Positions 43,332 through 54,070 of a DNA stretch of 64,000 nt are shown piece by piece. Positions within the stretch are counted from its first letter, which is position 1, and every line of letters begins with the position of its first letter. The notes below the pieces were generated by a model. It was not told the origin of the DNA. It was given only the letters and a program-made list of their open reading frames with translations, and searched no databases. The position numbers and the translations under genes are program-made. The stretch lies in assembly GCF_964019385.1 (NCBI RefSeq), contig NC_088654.1, forward strand, positions 24,822,941 through 24,886,940, read 5' to 3'. This DNA is from Sycon ciliatum. Lineage: Eukaryota; Porifera; Calcarea; Leucosolenida; Sycettidae.

Positions 43332-43819
43332 CTATTATTTATATTATTATATTAAAAGCATGTCCGCGTAGGTGGCGGGGGTGCCACTTTCGCTTATGCC
43401 ATTCAGGATTGATGTCTGAAGAGTAATACGATACAATGAAATGACAGAACTGACGTCAACAAAAGCCGTTAGCAACAATACCAATAGGACTAATGGAAAA
43501 TTTCATCCAAAGTATAAAATAATGTAGAATATGCATACAACATGCCCGGCGGAATAAAGTGGATCACGAGAATCAGTCCTGTTAGGTGGGGCAAGCTCCA
43601 CGCCATGCCTGTCGGTCCGCTGCCATTGTGCGGACTGCGTCAGCATCTAGCGGCTGGTGGATGGTAAGTCCATGCCATGATGACAGTTCCGTCTGCAAGA
43701 CCGTTACCAAAGTCGTCCGAGGTCGACCCCTGAAGCGTTCAGTGCCCTCGTCGTCCTTGGCAGATGTGTCTGTGACCCCCAGTGTGGTTACGGTTTGATC
43801 TGGCAGGTCCGGTGCGGTA

Positions 43820-44365
43820 GTTGTGTTGGAGAATCACTCTGACTATCCAGTACAAATTGCTAAAGATGTTGGTATTGCACAATTATCTCCTGTACCCGAT
43901 AACTTGATTGGAGAGGATGATGATCCTGCTGATTCATCTGTTGCGGATATGCAACCGTTTGTGCTATCCCCTGAACGTGCCGAGATAATCCGTACGTATG
44001 TTGAGTCTCGGAATCATCTGGCAGTACCTGAACAGGGGCGTAGCAGCCGCTCCGGCTGGTCCGGCCAAAGCCGGACCACTTTTTCGCCCGACCACGACCA
44101 CCATAGTAAAACAATGCCAAAAGTGCCCAGAATGCAGGATTTTGCACATTAATTTCAAAAACATTCCGCGGGGCAGATCCCCTCCCGACCCCCCCCCCCC
44201 CCCCCTGGCCGGACCACCGCCAACGGCGGTGCTACGCGCCTGCTGAAAAGAACAGGCTGACAGAGCTTCTTCGTGAGAATCATGACTTGTTTCTCTTGCA
44301 GGAGGGTGATTTTGGTTCTTGTGATGTTTTGCCACATAGTAGTAGTGCTGGTGATGTACAGCCAG
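43820..44365 (+). pseudogene. Gypsy protease-RT linker, split by a hAT MITE
   Basis: The frame VVVLENHSDYPVQIAKDVGI to ERAEIIRTYVESRNHLAVPE (43815-44032) resumes after the MITE as KNRLTELLRENHDLFLLQEG (from 44248). Both are typical of Gypsy polyproteins between protease and RT. Without the 210-bp MITE the two parts would be contiguous. Confidence 0.65.
44033..44242. mobile_element. hAT-like MITE inside Gypsy
   Basis: The ends are CAGGGGCGTAGCAGC and GTGCTACGCGCCTG, with the GGTCCGGCC/GGCCGGACC palindrome and a C-run near the right end. Flanks share CTGAA, a partial target duplication. Confidence 0.75.
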
Positions 44366-44369
44366 TTAA

Positions 44370-45368
44370 CCCTTTGTCCTTTCGCCCATACTTGAACCGT
44401 ACACCTGTGTACGGTTCAACCCACGCATGTTCAAAGCGACCTGGAAGCTACGCGGATCACCCGATCCACATGAAAATTCACGTGCACACAGCCTATGCTA
44501 TGTAGAGGATGATACATGGGTCGCTGGGGCTAGTTGCCATTTGAAAAATTTCAGGAAATCAAAGCCGAAGTTTGCTTGCGCCGTAACTTCCGACATGGCA
44601 GCACGCAGGTGGCTTGATGCAGATGAAGCGCTTGTTTGAGGATAGCTAGAGTGACCCAAGCGACAATCCTATGTCCTCTGATGAAGAGAACTAACTGGAC
44701 GAAGCCTTAGTTGAAGGTGTTGATTCTGATTTTGATGACGACGCGGATTATTGTGTCGTAACCGTCGACCCAACTGTCGGACATGTCGACCGCTCCGATT
44801 TAAGTGCAGGATCGGCAGAACAGCACTCGAGTGGTGAAGAGAGTGTACCACCGCTGTGTCTTATCCGTCGTGGAGCGGCAGGGACAGCTAGAGTGCCGCA
44901 GCACGTGGAGCGGGAGCGTAGTCCGATCCCAGAGAGGTCCAGATCTCCGTCACCTGCGCGCCGTCAAACTCATGGTCGACAGCCGCGCAGAGCGAGGAGA
45001 GTAGCCGCACGGGGCCGAAATGTCGAGCATTTCGCCACTGGCACTCCTCTGGCTAATGCTCCGTGTTTGCCCAACATGCCAGGGCTTCTACTCCAGGTCA
45101 TACTTGTACAAATTGCACATTATTATACATAGGAAAGAACTTGAACTTTGAAATTTCGCAGATTTTTGCAAAAAAATCATTTTTGATACTCTTGTTTAGC
45201 CACGCCTATCTGAGGAATTCAACCTAAACTGCATTTTTAGTTCACAAATATCATAAGCTTTCAGGAAAACATAAAGTGTACATACAAAATATCAGCTGCT
45301 TGGGTATGGTGAGTGGATTTGTTGAAGCAGGTACCCCTCACATACATTTTGGGCAAAAGGACAAAGGG
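44370..45368. mobile_element. piggyBac-type element inside Gypsy
   Basis: TTAA at 44366-44369 and 45369-45372 flank the element. The ends CCCTTTGTCCTTTCGCCCA and complement differ by one base over 19. The interior has Asp/Arg/Pro-rich frames (DFDDDADYCVVTVDP, RSPSPARRQTHGRQ) like the acidic/basic N-terminus of piggyBac transposases, but no DDD core. Removing it rejoins the Gypsy text at a single TTAA. Confidence 0.8.
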
Positions 45369-45372
45369 TTAA

Positions 45373-46840
45373 GCAGCCTACGCGCTCTTTGCAAGCTTTG
45401 CTGGATGGATGATCTGTTGTCCCGTGGTATACTTACCGAGTCTATTAGACCCTGGGCGTCGCCCATAGTTCTTGTTCCCATGAAGGCCGTTTCTCTCCGA
45501 TTATGTATCGACTACCGCAAGTTGAACAGTATTGCGGAGCCAGATGCGTATCCTATCCCACGTATTGATGACATATTGGACTCACTCTCTGGCTGTTCAT
45601 GGTTCACTTGCCTGGATTTAGCGTAAGGATATTGGCAGGTTCCTAAGCACGAAGACGATACGGCAAAGACTGCCGTTACGACACCGTTGGGTTTGTGTGA
45701 TTTCTTGGTTATGTCTGGCTGTAGAAATGGTCCAGCGACGTTCCACCGTGTAATGGAAGCAGTGCTTCATGGTTTATGTAGTGTGTCTAACCAACCATTC
45801 TGTCAAGTATTCTTCAACAGTGTATTGAATGCCAGCTCTACGTTCACTGGACAGCTCCAGATCCTGCAGTCTGTATTTGGCCGGGTTCGTACTGTTGGTC
45901 TAAAGGTAAACTTGGAAAAATGTTCTTTTTTCCAATGGAAGGTGCTCTTCCTTGGCCATGAAGTTTCGGCTGAAGGTTTGGCTCCGGATCCCACCAGGGT
46001 TGAGGCTATTGTGAAGTGGAACGTACCCCAGTGTGAACGAGGTGTACAGGTGTTTCTGGAGTACGCCGGGTTTTACCGCCGCTTCATCCGTGGTTTTGCT
46101 CAGCGCTCCGCTTCACTAAATGTATTAGCAGGCAAGGGTGCAAGCTTTACATGGACTAAGAGTAGTGATGCGGCGTTGACGTCTATGAAGCGGTCACTGA
46201 CCACAGCCCCAGTGTTAGCATATCCTGACTTTTCTGTTTCGTCTGACAGCTTTGTTCTAGATACTAATGCAAGCAAGGTGGCCATTGGAGCTGTCCTCAG
46301 TCAAATTCAAGATGGCGAGGAACACCCATTGCCTTTGGCAGCCGGGTATTGACGAAGGTAGAGAGGAAGTACGCGTCAGACCGGGAAACACTTGCCCTTG
46401 TGCTTTTTGCCAATCAGTTCCAGCACTATTTGCTAGGTCGGAATTTCATTGCCCGTACTGATAACACTGCCCTCACACCGTTGATGTCCATTAAGAAACC
46501 ACGCGGTCGCAAAGCTCGGTGAGTGGAGCAACTCTTGGAGTATAGCTTCACTTCTGTTCACCGGCCTGGTCGGCAGTACTTGAATCCAGATGGTCTGTTG
46601 CGTACCTTGTTGCCGGAGGCGCATCGATCCCATCTCGAGACTTCTGCAGATCAGCCGGAGCGAGCCAGTTCCCCTGCCGCAACGGCATCTGAGGATGTCG
46701 CAACTCCTGTATTAGCTGGCCTCTCCGAAACTGAGTTGGCTGCTGCCAAAGCTGTGGATGTCAACCTCTCAGTGGTTTTGCCCAGGTACAATGTGGTGAG
46801 TGGAAAATTTGTTCGCCCTCCGGAAGGTTTCTGGCACTAG
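45373..46840 (+). pseudogene. Gypsy reverse transcriptase and RNase H
   Basis: RT motifs: LLSRGILTESIRPWASPIVL, LRLCIDYRKLNSIAEPDAYP, FTCLDLA, GPATFHRVMEAVL, LKVNLEKCSFF and FLGHEVSAEGL. The YxDD catalytic box, expected between CQV and FFNSVL, has been deleted and an in-frame stop follows LDLA. RNase H: FVLDTNASKVAIGAVLSQ, then a frameshift to RETLALVLFANQFQHYLLGR and TDNTALTPL. It is nonfunctional. No integrase follows. Confidence 0.85.
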
Positions 46841-47083
46841 TCGTACCATGCGTTCTCGGCTAATGCAGTTGGATCAGAAGGAATATTCGGTTCTCATCTG
46901 ATGCCTCACGGTGCCTGCTCTGCAAGCAGTTGACCATGACCCTAGTTGTAGCCTGCTGTCGTCAGAGCCCATCTCGCTCGCAATGCTGGACTGCCTGCTC
47001 GGTTTTGCTATGTCCTGAGTTTTTTTCTCTGTTTTATTTCTCTATTCACGAGGGCGCGAATTTTTGGTAGAAGTAGGATAGTG

Positions 47084-47462
47084 TAGCATGGCTACTTCAT
47101 CACACGTAATTTGTATACACATAAATAGTACACCGTAGGAATGCATGGATAGCAGTGCGCATACTTGCACTGCCCTTGGTCTTCTTCTTCTCCTTGTGAG
47201 ACAATGAACGAATGATAACTACAAACGTAACTACAAGTATGTGCTTTGAGTGCTGAGACTGTATATCAGTTACACAAGTACCTACTTCATTCCTGATGAT
47301 GATTATTTTATAACCAAAACGTTGAATCTTTTCCCTGAAATGAATTTGTGAAAAGCAGAGATTGAGTGTGAGCCAGTGTTGCTCACAAGCCAATTTTTAT
47401 CTATGGACATTATCTTTCAAAACAATTTGAACTATTCCATTGCTTTGGAACTGGATTGTTAG
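47084..47462. other. Unassigned; degenerate hammerhead-like motif at 47289-47330
   Basis: ATTC-CTGATGA ... AAAACGTT-GAAT keeps the order stem I, core, short stem III seen in the Penelope hammerheads, but G12 is replaced (CCAAAA). It is probably a Penelope 3' remnant. It ends at the acceptor of the next CCP exon. Confidence 0.35.
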
Positions 47463-47585
47463 GAGACTGTGGAGTGCCCACAAATCAAACTGGAGGTACA
47501 TATCCGATAGGACGTGATACAACCACAGGAAAATCCAAGACAATAAGTTGTTCTGATGGATATGCCGTCAATCTCAAAACAATTG
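47463..47585 (+). pseudogene. Sushi/CCP exon, 3' half replaced
   Basis: The acceptor TTGTTAG precedes GDCGVPTNQTGGTYPIGRDT and ISCSDGYAVN (Cys 1 and 2), in phase 1, close to the intact exon at 30561. After about 41 codons the sequence becomes a dispersed repeat (47586-47640, complement of 16345-16400), so Cys 3, Cys 4 and the donor are lost. Confidence 0.75.
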
Positions 47586-47840
47586 GTTTAATTAATAGAC
47601 CGATCCCCTTATTATTGTCTGGGTTCGAGCAAGGGGGCTATTCCGCGGTTGCATGGATCCTACTTCACACACGCGACCTGAATCACCTCGACTGGGCGTG
47701 ACTTCTCACATGCGAAGTGCAGAACACGGGAAATGAGAATTATGGAATTTGATGCGAGTCAAGATTTTTCCCGAGCTTAAAGGGTAAAATAATATGTAAC
47801 TAATCATGATTTTTGTATTTCAAATCCGCTGCACACACAG

Positions 47841-48032
47841 GGGACTGTGGATCACCACCAGGCAATATTCCTCATGGTACATTCCCAACTGGAAGTCCAA
47901 CAACGGCTGGAAGTAAACTCACGGTGATGTGTGATACTGATTCTGGATATACAGCTAATACTACGACACCACAGAACATATCTTGTGGCACTGATGGTAA
48001 TTGGACACCGATGCTTACGAATCCTTGTATCC
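47841..48032 (+). CDS. Sushi/CCP domain exon (intact, duplicate 1)
   Basis: Acceptor CACACACAG and donor ATCC|GTGAGT bound 192 bp in phase 1-1. The translation begins GDCGSPPGNIPHGTFPTGSP, includes four cysteines, NWTP and ends NPCIR. It differs from the exon at 58555-58746 by only a few bases (M/T and T/A changes). Expected in a secreted or surface protein. Confidence 0.88.
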
Positions 48033-48524
48033 GTGAGTATTTCTAATGTTTTAAGGACACATGCCCAATAAGCACATATAGCATAGCGTCTTGCATCAAT
48101 TAACCCTCTGCGTGCTGAGTACGAGTTCAATAGCGCTTTATGCATGACCTGATCCACTACTTGGTCCGCGTCAGCGATATTGTCGCTCATCTTTCAGCTT
48201 TGTTTATGTGTCGCCAATGCTTACTTGGCCGCCCATTTCATCCCAATTTTGGTTAGTAAGTTAGTTTACTAGTACTGTATAACACCTTTATTTCGGTGTA
48301 ATTTAAATTTCGGTAACTTCGGTACTGGTCCTAGATCACCTTATTTAACATTACACCTAAATTTTCCGAAATACCAAAAATATGTAAAAATCATGAAAAT
48401 CATTGTCAAATTTAAAAAAGAGTCGGCGTGGAGAAAGCAATTTTATTAGTGCAATTAGGAGTATAATCGATGCAGACATGGCCAAACAACAACGAGTTCA
48501 TGGAATTTTTAAGGATTTTTATGT

Positions 48525-48564
48525 TATTCAAAATCGATTTTCGTGTTCCGCTCATCAGTGAATA
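48525..48564 (-). ncRNA. Hammerhead-type motif in Penelope (minus arm)
   Basis: Reverse complement of 52474-52513, identical in sequence, about 200 nt after the ORF stop. Confidence 0.7.
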
Positions 48565-48764
48565 GTATCGGAACTGAGGGTACTGTGTACAAAAATAGAA
48601 CATTTTATAACAGCATAATTAATTAAAAGTGTGAACAACAAAGGAAGTGCTACAGCATTACATAATAGGTGTCAAACATAGTGCTAACGTATATAACTGA
48701 GTGCAGCCACAAAGCAAGAGGTGATACAGTGCAACATGACACAACATTTACATCTGATAACCAG

Positions 48765-50109
48765 CTACGAGAACAACTTTAGCGCGACTACATGCTTCTT
48801 TTGTTTACAAAGAACAGGATTATGCACACGAATACATACAGCTTCCAGAACCTTCAACTGCTTAACATAACTTGCACGGCACAAAACAGAAAAGTGAGAA
48901 TCATCGTACACACTACGACAATCTGGACGTGATAACAAGTGACAAAATACAGCTGACTTTTTGCTCACGTCGCTCTCTTCCGTCTTATCCCGCTCCTTTC
49001 CTTCGATCTCCTCCGCCTTATCCTCGTCCTCCGTCTCATCTTCATCATCATCGTCCTCATCACCACCATCATCATCATCAGTCACTTCCTCATCATCCGT
49101 TTGATGCTCAGTCTCACTGCACTCCTTATCAGCCTCCAACATGGCTCCATCATCTCCACCAGCATCACAAGTCGTTTGACCGCTGCTCCGCGTCACCGTT
49201 GCTGGGTTCTCTGTTACTGCACACCCATTTCCACTGTCCATTTTGCGTGGGCCAAGTCCATTCCGTTCATAAATTTCAAGTGAATAGTTTGCTGTGCTTC
49301 TTCTGGGTCTATGGGTGAGGATATTGGTTTCATTTTGGTTTGTCGATGATCTCCCCCTCTGTCCAGACACAGTCGGCACCGTGGATCCCAGCACCGGGGG
49401 GACCACCGTCTCGGTAGTCACCAAAGGTAAAGGGGGTGGCTCAGGCGGAGGCAAGGGCAACTGCCGATTTGAAGGTTCAGTGTCTCTCGGTGGCCCCTCC
49501 TCCATTCCAGGACGATGATGTTGTGCTAGAGTAGGCTCCGCTGCCGTTTGCAGTGGGTCGAGAAGTGGTGGCCAGGTCAATGATGGCAAACCCACCCAAG
49601 CCCCAGCCACCCACGGCACCCCAGGTGGTGGGGCCGGTGGTGGCACGGGAACAGCCGGCGCTGTCGGCACAGCGTGTTTGTCTACTAAGCTAACTGGGTT
49701 CTTACACGGCCTACCACGCTTTGGCCGCTTTGCTCTGGCTGCTGGTGGTAATAAGTGCAACGGCACATGTTGTCTGATACGTGCGTTCAGGTGTTGAAGA
49801 GTCCTACCAACGTACCGGGCAGCACAATTCCGGCACTCAAAGAGATAAACCAAATGGCTTGAAAGCTGGGGAGGTAGGACATCCTTCCTCACCATGAACG
49901 CACGTACCGCGGTGAACACGGGGATGAAGTGGGCAGCAAAGTATGTTTTATTGACTAGGGTCTTGATAGCTCTGGACATGCTGACAGACGCGTTGCCTTT
50001 CCAAGGCAGGCATAAGTAGATAGGACACTTTCGAGGACCTGTGAATGTATCTTTGTTATTAGATTCTTGCTTCAGTATTTTGTTCAATAAGTCATGTGGG
50101 TATCCATTC
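48765..50109 (-). CDS. Penelope ORF, C-terminal part with GIY-YIG endonuclease
   Basis: The frame continues the RT of 50856-51711 and stops at 48765. About 70 residues in, HLVYLFECRNCAARYVGRTL and NARIRQHV form the GIY-YIG core (VYLF...YVGRT). The conserved end SAVFCHLLSRPDC ... KQLKVLEAVCIR ... PVLCKQKKHVVALKLF closes the domain. Between them lie over 200 residues of Pro-rich then Asp/Glu-rich sequence, including PKRGRPCKNP, an AT-hook-like motif. In most Penelope proteins this gap is short. The frame is open for 440 codons from its first internal Met (50087). Confidence 0.8.
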
Positions 50110-50113
50110 TTAA

Positions 50114-50851
50114 CCTCTTTAGCGCGAGCGTCGTACTAGTACGACGCACATGAGTTGCATGCCCCACGGCCGTCGTACTAGTACGACGCGCGCTGTACAC
50201 TGTACAGTGAACCTGCATCTCATAGTCGTGGGGTCCGTGTTGAGTCCATAGTGACTTGTTCAAACTATCGCAACTCACTCAATACTTGGTCGATTCTCAC
50301 AATCGAAACATGTATCTGCAAGAGAAAACTCTCAGCTGGCGATAGAAACAATCGCCGAAGCGATGCGACTACCGGTTGTTGAGATATGCGACTCGACACG
50401 GCAAATTTCAACTCGATTTTTTTGCGCAGTCTGCAGAACGCGTATTTTCCATCATGGATCCTTTTTGCGCTACCTGCTGCCATGGAAACAAGATTCAAAT
50501 GATGGTAGTGGATCCCGTGAGTCCTCACAAAAAATTTGAGCTCGATACGAGCAAGGAGACCGAAATGGCAGCTGAATATTTGAGCTTGGTTAGTTTTGGC
50601 CGTGCTCAAGTCTGTCGAGCGCGTGGATGAAGTTTGCCAGACTGTAGCACGGGGTTTTGGTTTCGCTCCGAGCTGGGTTTGATACCAGTTTGTCCCTCGT
50701 CTCACGACCTTTCCAGGAAGCTCAAGATCGTGGAATTCGTCCAAGGGAAGGTAAAGTTATCGATCCTTGAGCAGCTAGTACTTTCATGGGAAAATGCGAC
50801 TTTTACAGGTGTTGACGTGGGGCGCGCTCAGGTAGCGTCGTGCTAAAGAGG
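50114..50851. mobile_element. piggyBac-type MITE inside Penelope
   Basis: TTAA at 50110-50113 and 50852-50855. The ends CCTCTTTAGC and GCTAAAGAGG are inverted repeats, and GTCGTACTAGTACGAC palindromes follow the left end. Collapsing to one TTAA restores the Penelope frame across the junction (...SIFL|KNGYPHD...), so the insertion is exact and younger than the Penelope copy. No transposase is visible. Confidence 0.85.
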
Positions 50852-50855
50852 TTAA

Positions 50856-51711
50856 GGAATATTGATCTGAGAAATTCCAGCTCGTCGTTGAGCTTCGTTT
50901 CAGAGCAGAGCCGCTTTGCTCTCCCCACCAGGTTACGCACCAGGTTCACCTTGTATTGATGTGAGCAATATGAATCATAGACGATGTACTGCCCAGTGAA
51001 AGTGGGCTTTCGGTAGACTGATGTTACGACACTGTTATTAGATTTTTCTACCTGCACATCCAGAAAGGCGAGTTTGTTGTCATGCTCATGCTCACATGTG
51101 TATCTAAGCGCTGGGTGTAGGCTGTTTAGATGATGAAAGAATGTGTCACATTGCTCAACGGAATCAAAATATGTAAAAGAATCATCGACGAAACGAACGT
51201 ATACCTTAGGCCACATCGACTCATTGATCAAGCATTCACAGTATCCAACGAATATATTTGCCAAAACGGGTCCAAGGGGGGACCCCATGGCCACACCGTC
51301 CACCTGCCGATACATTATGTCGTTGAACGAGAACTCTACGCCAGTAGTGACCAAGGACATTAACTTACGGAAGGCTGTCTCCGACAACCAAGGAGTATCT
51401 ACCGAATCATTTCGATACAGTACATCAGCACAAATATCGATTGTCTCATCCAATGGTACGTTCGTGAACAATGATACTACGTCAAATGAACACATATGAG
51501 CACTAACGGGAACCTGATGAGAGCGCAAGATATCTACAAACTGGAAACTGTCTTTCACTGTGCGCGTACAGTAATAACTTTGTACGACCCCGAGAATAAC
51601 ACAGAGCCACTTAGAAATGCTGTACTGTGGAGATGAAACCATTGATAGTATCGGTCGCAAAGGACAATTGGTTTTATGTATTTTTGGCAAGCCATAAAGT
51701 CGTGGACGGAC
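50856..51711 (-). pseudogene. Penelope reverse transcriptase, N-terminally truncated
   Basis: The minus strand reads RPRLYGLPKIHKTNCPLRPI, SFDVVSLFTNVPLDETI, VDGVAMGSPLGPVLANIFV, YVRFVDDSFTYFD (catalytic FVDD intact), LAFLDVQV and VYRKPTFTGQYI, the Penelope RT signature in order. The fingers region before RPRLYG is missing at the junction with the inverted arm. The ORF is cut after SIFL by the piggyBac-type MITE. Confidence 0.9.
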
Positions 51712-52602
51712 GAATATCCTCACCCATAGACCCAGAAGAAGCACAGCAAACTATTCACTTGAAATTTATGCACGGAATGGACTTGGCCCACGCAAAATGG
51801 ACAGTGGAAATGGGTGTGCAGTAGCAGAGAACCCAGCAACGGTGACGCGGAGCAGCGGTCAAACGACTTGTGATGCTGGTGGAGATGATGGAGCCATGTT
51901 GGAGGCTGATAAGGAGTGCAGTGAGACTGAGCATCAAACGGATGATGAGGAAGTGACTGATGATGATGATGGTGGTGATGAGGACGATGATGATGAAGAT
52001 GAGACGGAGGACGAGGATAAGGCGGAGGAGATCGAAGGAAAGGAGCGGGATAAGACGGAAGAGAGCGACGTGAGCAAAAAGTCAGCTGTATTTTGTCACT
52101 TGTTATCACGTCCAGATTGTCGTAGTGTGTACGATGATTCTCACTTTTCTGTTTTGTGCCGTGCAAGTTATGTTAAGCAGTTGAAGGTTCTGGAAGCTGT
52201 ATGTATTCGTGTGCATAATCCTGTTCTTTGTAAACAAAAGAAGCATGTAGTCGCGCTAAAGTTGTTCTCGTAGCTGGTTATCAGATGTAAATGTTGTGTC
52301 ATGTTGCACTGTATCACCTCTTGCTTTGTGGCTGCACTCAGTTATATACGTTAGCACTATGTTTGACACCTATTATGTAATGCTGTAGCACTTCCTTTGT
52401 TGTTCACACTTTTAATTAATTATGCTGTTATAAAATGTTCTATTTTTGTACACAGTACCCTCAGTTCCGATACTATTCACTGATGAGCGGAACACGAAAA
52501 TCGATTTTGAATAACATAAAAATCCTTAAAAATTCCATGAACTCGTTGTTGTTTGGCCATGTCTGCATCGATTATACTCCTAATTGCACTAATAAAATTT
52601 AA
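51712..52602 (+). repeat. Inverted copy of Penelope 3' end
   Basis: This 891-bp reverse complement of 48437-49327 contains an open frame (51797-52273) for the acidic tract and conserved C-terminus of the GIY-YIG ORF and the plus-strand hammerhead. The near identity of the arms implies a recent origin. Confidence 0.9.
52474..52513 (+). ncRNA. Hammerhead-type motif in Penelope (plus arm)
   Basis: Stem I UAUUCA/UGAAUA (6 bp), CUGAUGA, stem II starting G-C but otherwise weak (GCGGAACAC), GAAA, short stem III AAU-CG-AUU, cleavage position U52507. The layout is the same as in the retrozyme; the weak stem II may limit activity. Confidence 0.7.
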
Positions 52603-52713
52603 AAAAATCAACTATTACTTGTATACTGGTATAGTACATGTACCGGTATACTACATATTGTAACAAAATGATATGTGGAGCCTAGCCGGAGATATTACCG
52701 GTAGTGCAAGAGC

Positions 52714-52748
<35 letters not shown>

Positions 52749-52840
52749 GTGCCATGCATACCGAATTTATCCTTATACCGAAAGGTCAGGGGCTGGCTTT
52801 TACCGAAATTTTACAACACCGAAAATAAGGTGATATACAG

Positions 52841-53226
52841 TACCTGAAAGGTCTAGCTAGAGTTCGAGTGGATTTCGAGAGCGATAGGTTGGTGATTCTG
52901 ATTGATACAGCGCCGCATCAAAATAGATAATCGTGTTACGCTGTGCAGGTAAGAGCAGCGCAAGCCACAAAAAAAGTAAACGGCTACTCGGAATCAGCTC
53001 CATTTTGCTGAACGGCCAAGATCGCTCACCTCAGTGATCGCTCAAGCTGAGATCGCAGCTCCTATACCTCCAGCTCAATGCTCGGAGTATCCAGCGCATC
53101 GTGGAGATTTGCAAGTACTGTACGAATCGTCGTCGTCGTCGTTCAAAATATAATCTTGCAAAGAACGGCGTCTGATTTGAACCACAAAGGCTGTCGTGCT
53201 GCCCACGCGAAGTCCTATAGAAAAGG
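52841..53226. repeat. Segmental duplication, right part of copy 1
   Basis: 52843-53226 matches 58987-59369; together with 47785-48274 (matching 58500-58986) it is one duplicated block of about 870 bp containing the CCP exon. Copy 1 acquired the 4.57-kb nest at 48275-52840. Confidence 0.85.
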
Positions 53227-53454
53227 CGACCGTCACGATCGACTTCTCTTTAGAAAATTGCCAGGCAGCGTCAATCCCGAGCAAAAATATTTGTCACCAT
53301 CGCCGAGAGCAGCGACGAGGAGGACCGAAAAAGTAGGAATCCTTCCTTGGACAATAAATTCCTCATAGCTAGTTGTCATTCTATACCTTACCGTCCATCC
53401 TACCAAGTTGTATCACTTCAAGTGCACGCGTTCATGTCCAAAGTCTAAGTTCAT

Positions 53455-54070
53455 ATTGTCAAAAGATAAGCGACAATATTGCTGACGCGGACCAAGTACG
53501 TACGAGTTAACTCGCAAAAAAATTCGCGCGATATATCGCAGTGCATAGACCAGTGTACAAACTGACGTAATTTTGTCAAACATAAACGCATCGCGACAGT
53601 CAGTACACAGTTGGAAAGGTCTTGACCTCATCTGTCCAGAGATATAAGGTTTGTCGCGATAGGATAAGAATTCATTGAGCGGCAAGAAGATGAACACGGA
53701 AATCACGGGCCAGAAGGAAAGCGAATTATTTTGTTCAAAACTCCTTTTTGTTGAGGAGCGTGCCAGGGGATTTACCTTTGGCACGGCGCATGCGTGATGG
53801 ACATCAAATGAAGCGCTTGGATCTCAGCTTTGCAGCGCAGTTTGAATTGTGAAAATCGGTTGAATTTGGGCAAGAAGCCGAACAAGAATGTGAAATTGAG
53901 TTGTTGTGCCGTTCCGAGGCACGGTGGAGTAGTTTGGAGAGGATGTGGAAGTGGCCCTGATGTGTCTAACGTTATGGAGCTGAGAGCTGCCAGGATGGAT
54001 TCGCTTGCTCCTGATCTTTACAACGAGCCCAGGATGATAAAAATCCATCAAGGTGGAGTGAAATGAGAAT
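53455..54070. mobile_element. piggyBac-type MITE, copy C (left part)
   Basis: This matches copies A and B and is interrupted at 54070 by Ngaro element 2; about 87 bp of it continue at 58416-58502, where GGGG precedes TTAA. The left end could not be placed exactly. Confidence 0.6.

Larger units (their letters stand above)
42045..47083 (+). mobile_element. Ty3/Gypsy retrotransposon, defective and interrupted
   Basis: The plus-strand order is protease (about 42090-42420), linker, RT (about 45400-46240), RNase H (about 46240-46600) and a tether region to 46840. Gag and integrase are absent and no LTR pair was found. A piggyBac-type element (42675 on), a hAT MITE (44033-44242) and a second piggyBac-type element (44370-45368) interrupt it. 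TTTGGTAGAAGTAGGATAG|TGTAGCATGG near 47083 resembles the pol-3' LTR junction of Gypsy elements, but this is tentative. Confidence 0.8.
48421..52602 (-). mobile_element. Penelope-like element with inverted terminal repeats
   Basis: The minus-strand ORF encodes RT then GIY-YIG. Its 3' 891 bp (48437-49327) is repeated in reverse complement at 51712-52602, so the element is 5'-truncated within RT and capped by an inverted copy of its own end, an arrangement known for Penelope elements. Both arms carry a hammerhead. AAATTTAAAAA on both outer sides is a probable target duplication. A piggyBac-type MITE interrupts it at 50114-50851. Confidence 0.88.
48275..52840. mobile_element. TA-target MITE split by a Penelope element
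   Basis: The ends CTGTATAACACC and GGTGATATACAG begin inverted repeats of about 42 bp (including TTTCGGTAA), flanked by TA. The paralogous segment at about 58985 reads TTTACTAGTACCTGAAAGG without any insert, proving the boundaries. MITE sequence proper is 48275-48420 and 52603-52840; the remainder is Penelope. The right part contains a 33-T run (52715-52747). Confidence 0.85.

Noticed and set aside
48872-49318. 148-residue plus-strand His/Pro-rich ORF, repeated on the minus strand at 51720-52166
   Set aside because: Antisense shadow of the acidic tract in the Penelope ORF, duplicated by the inverted arms.
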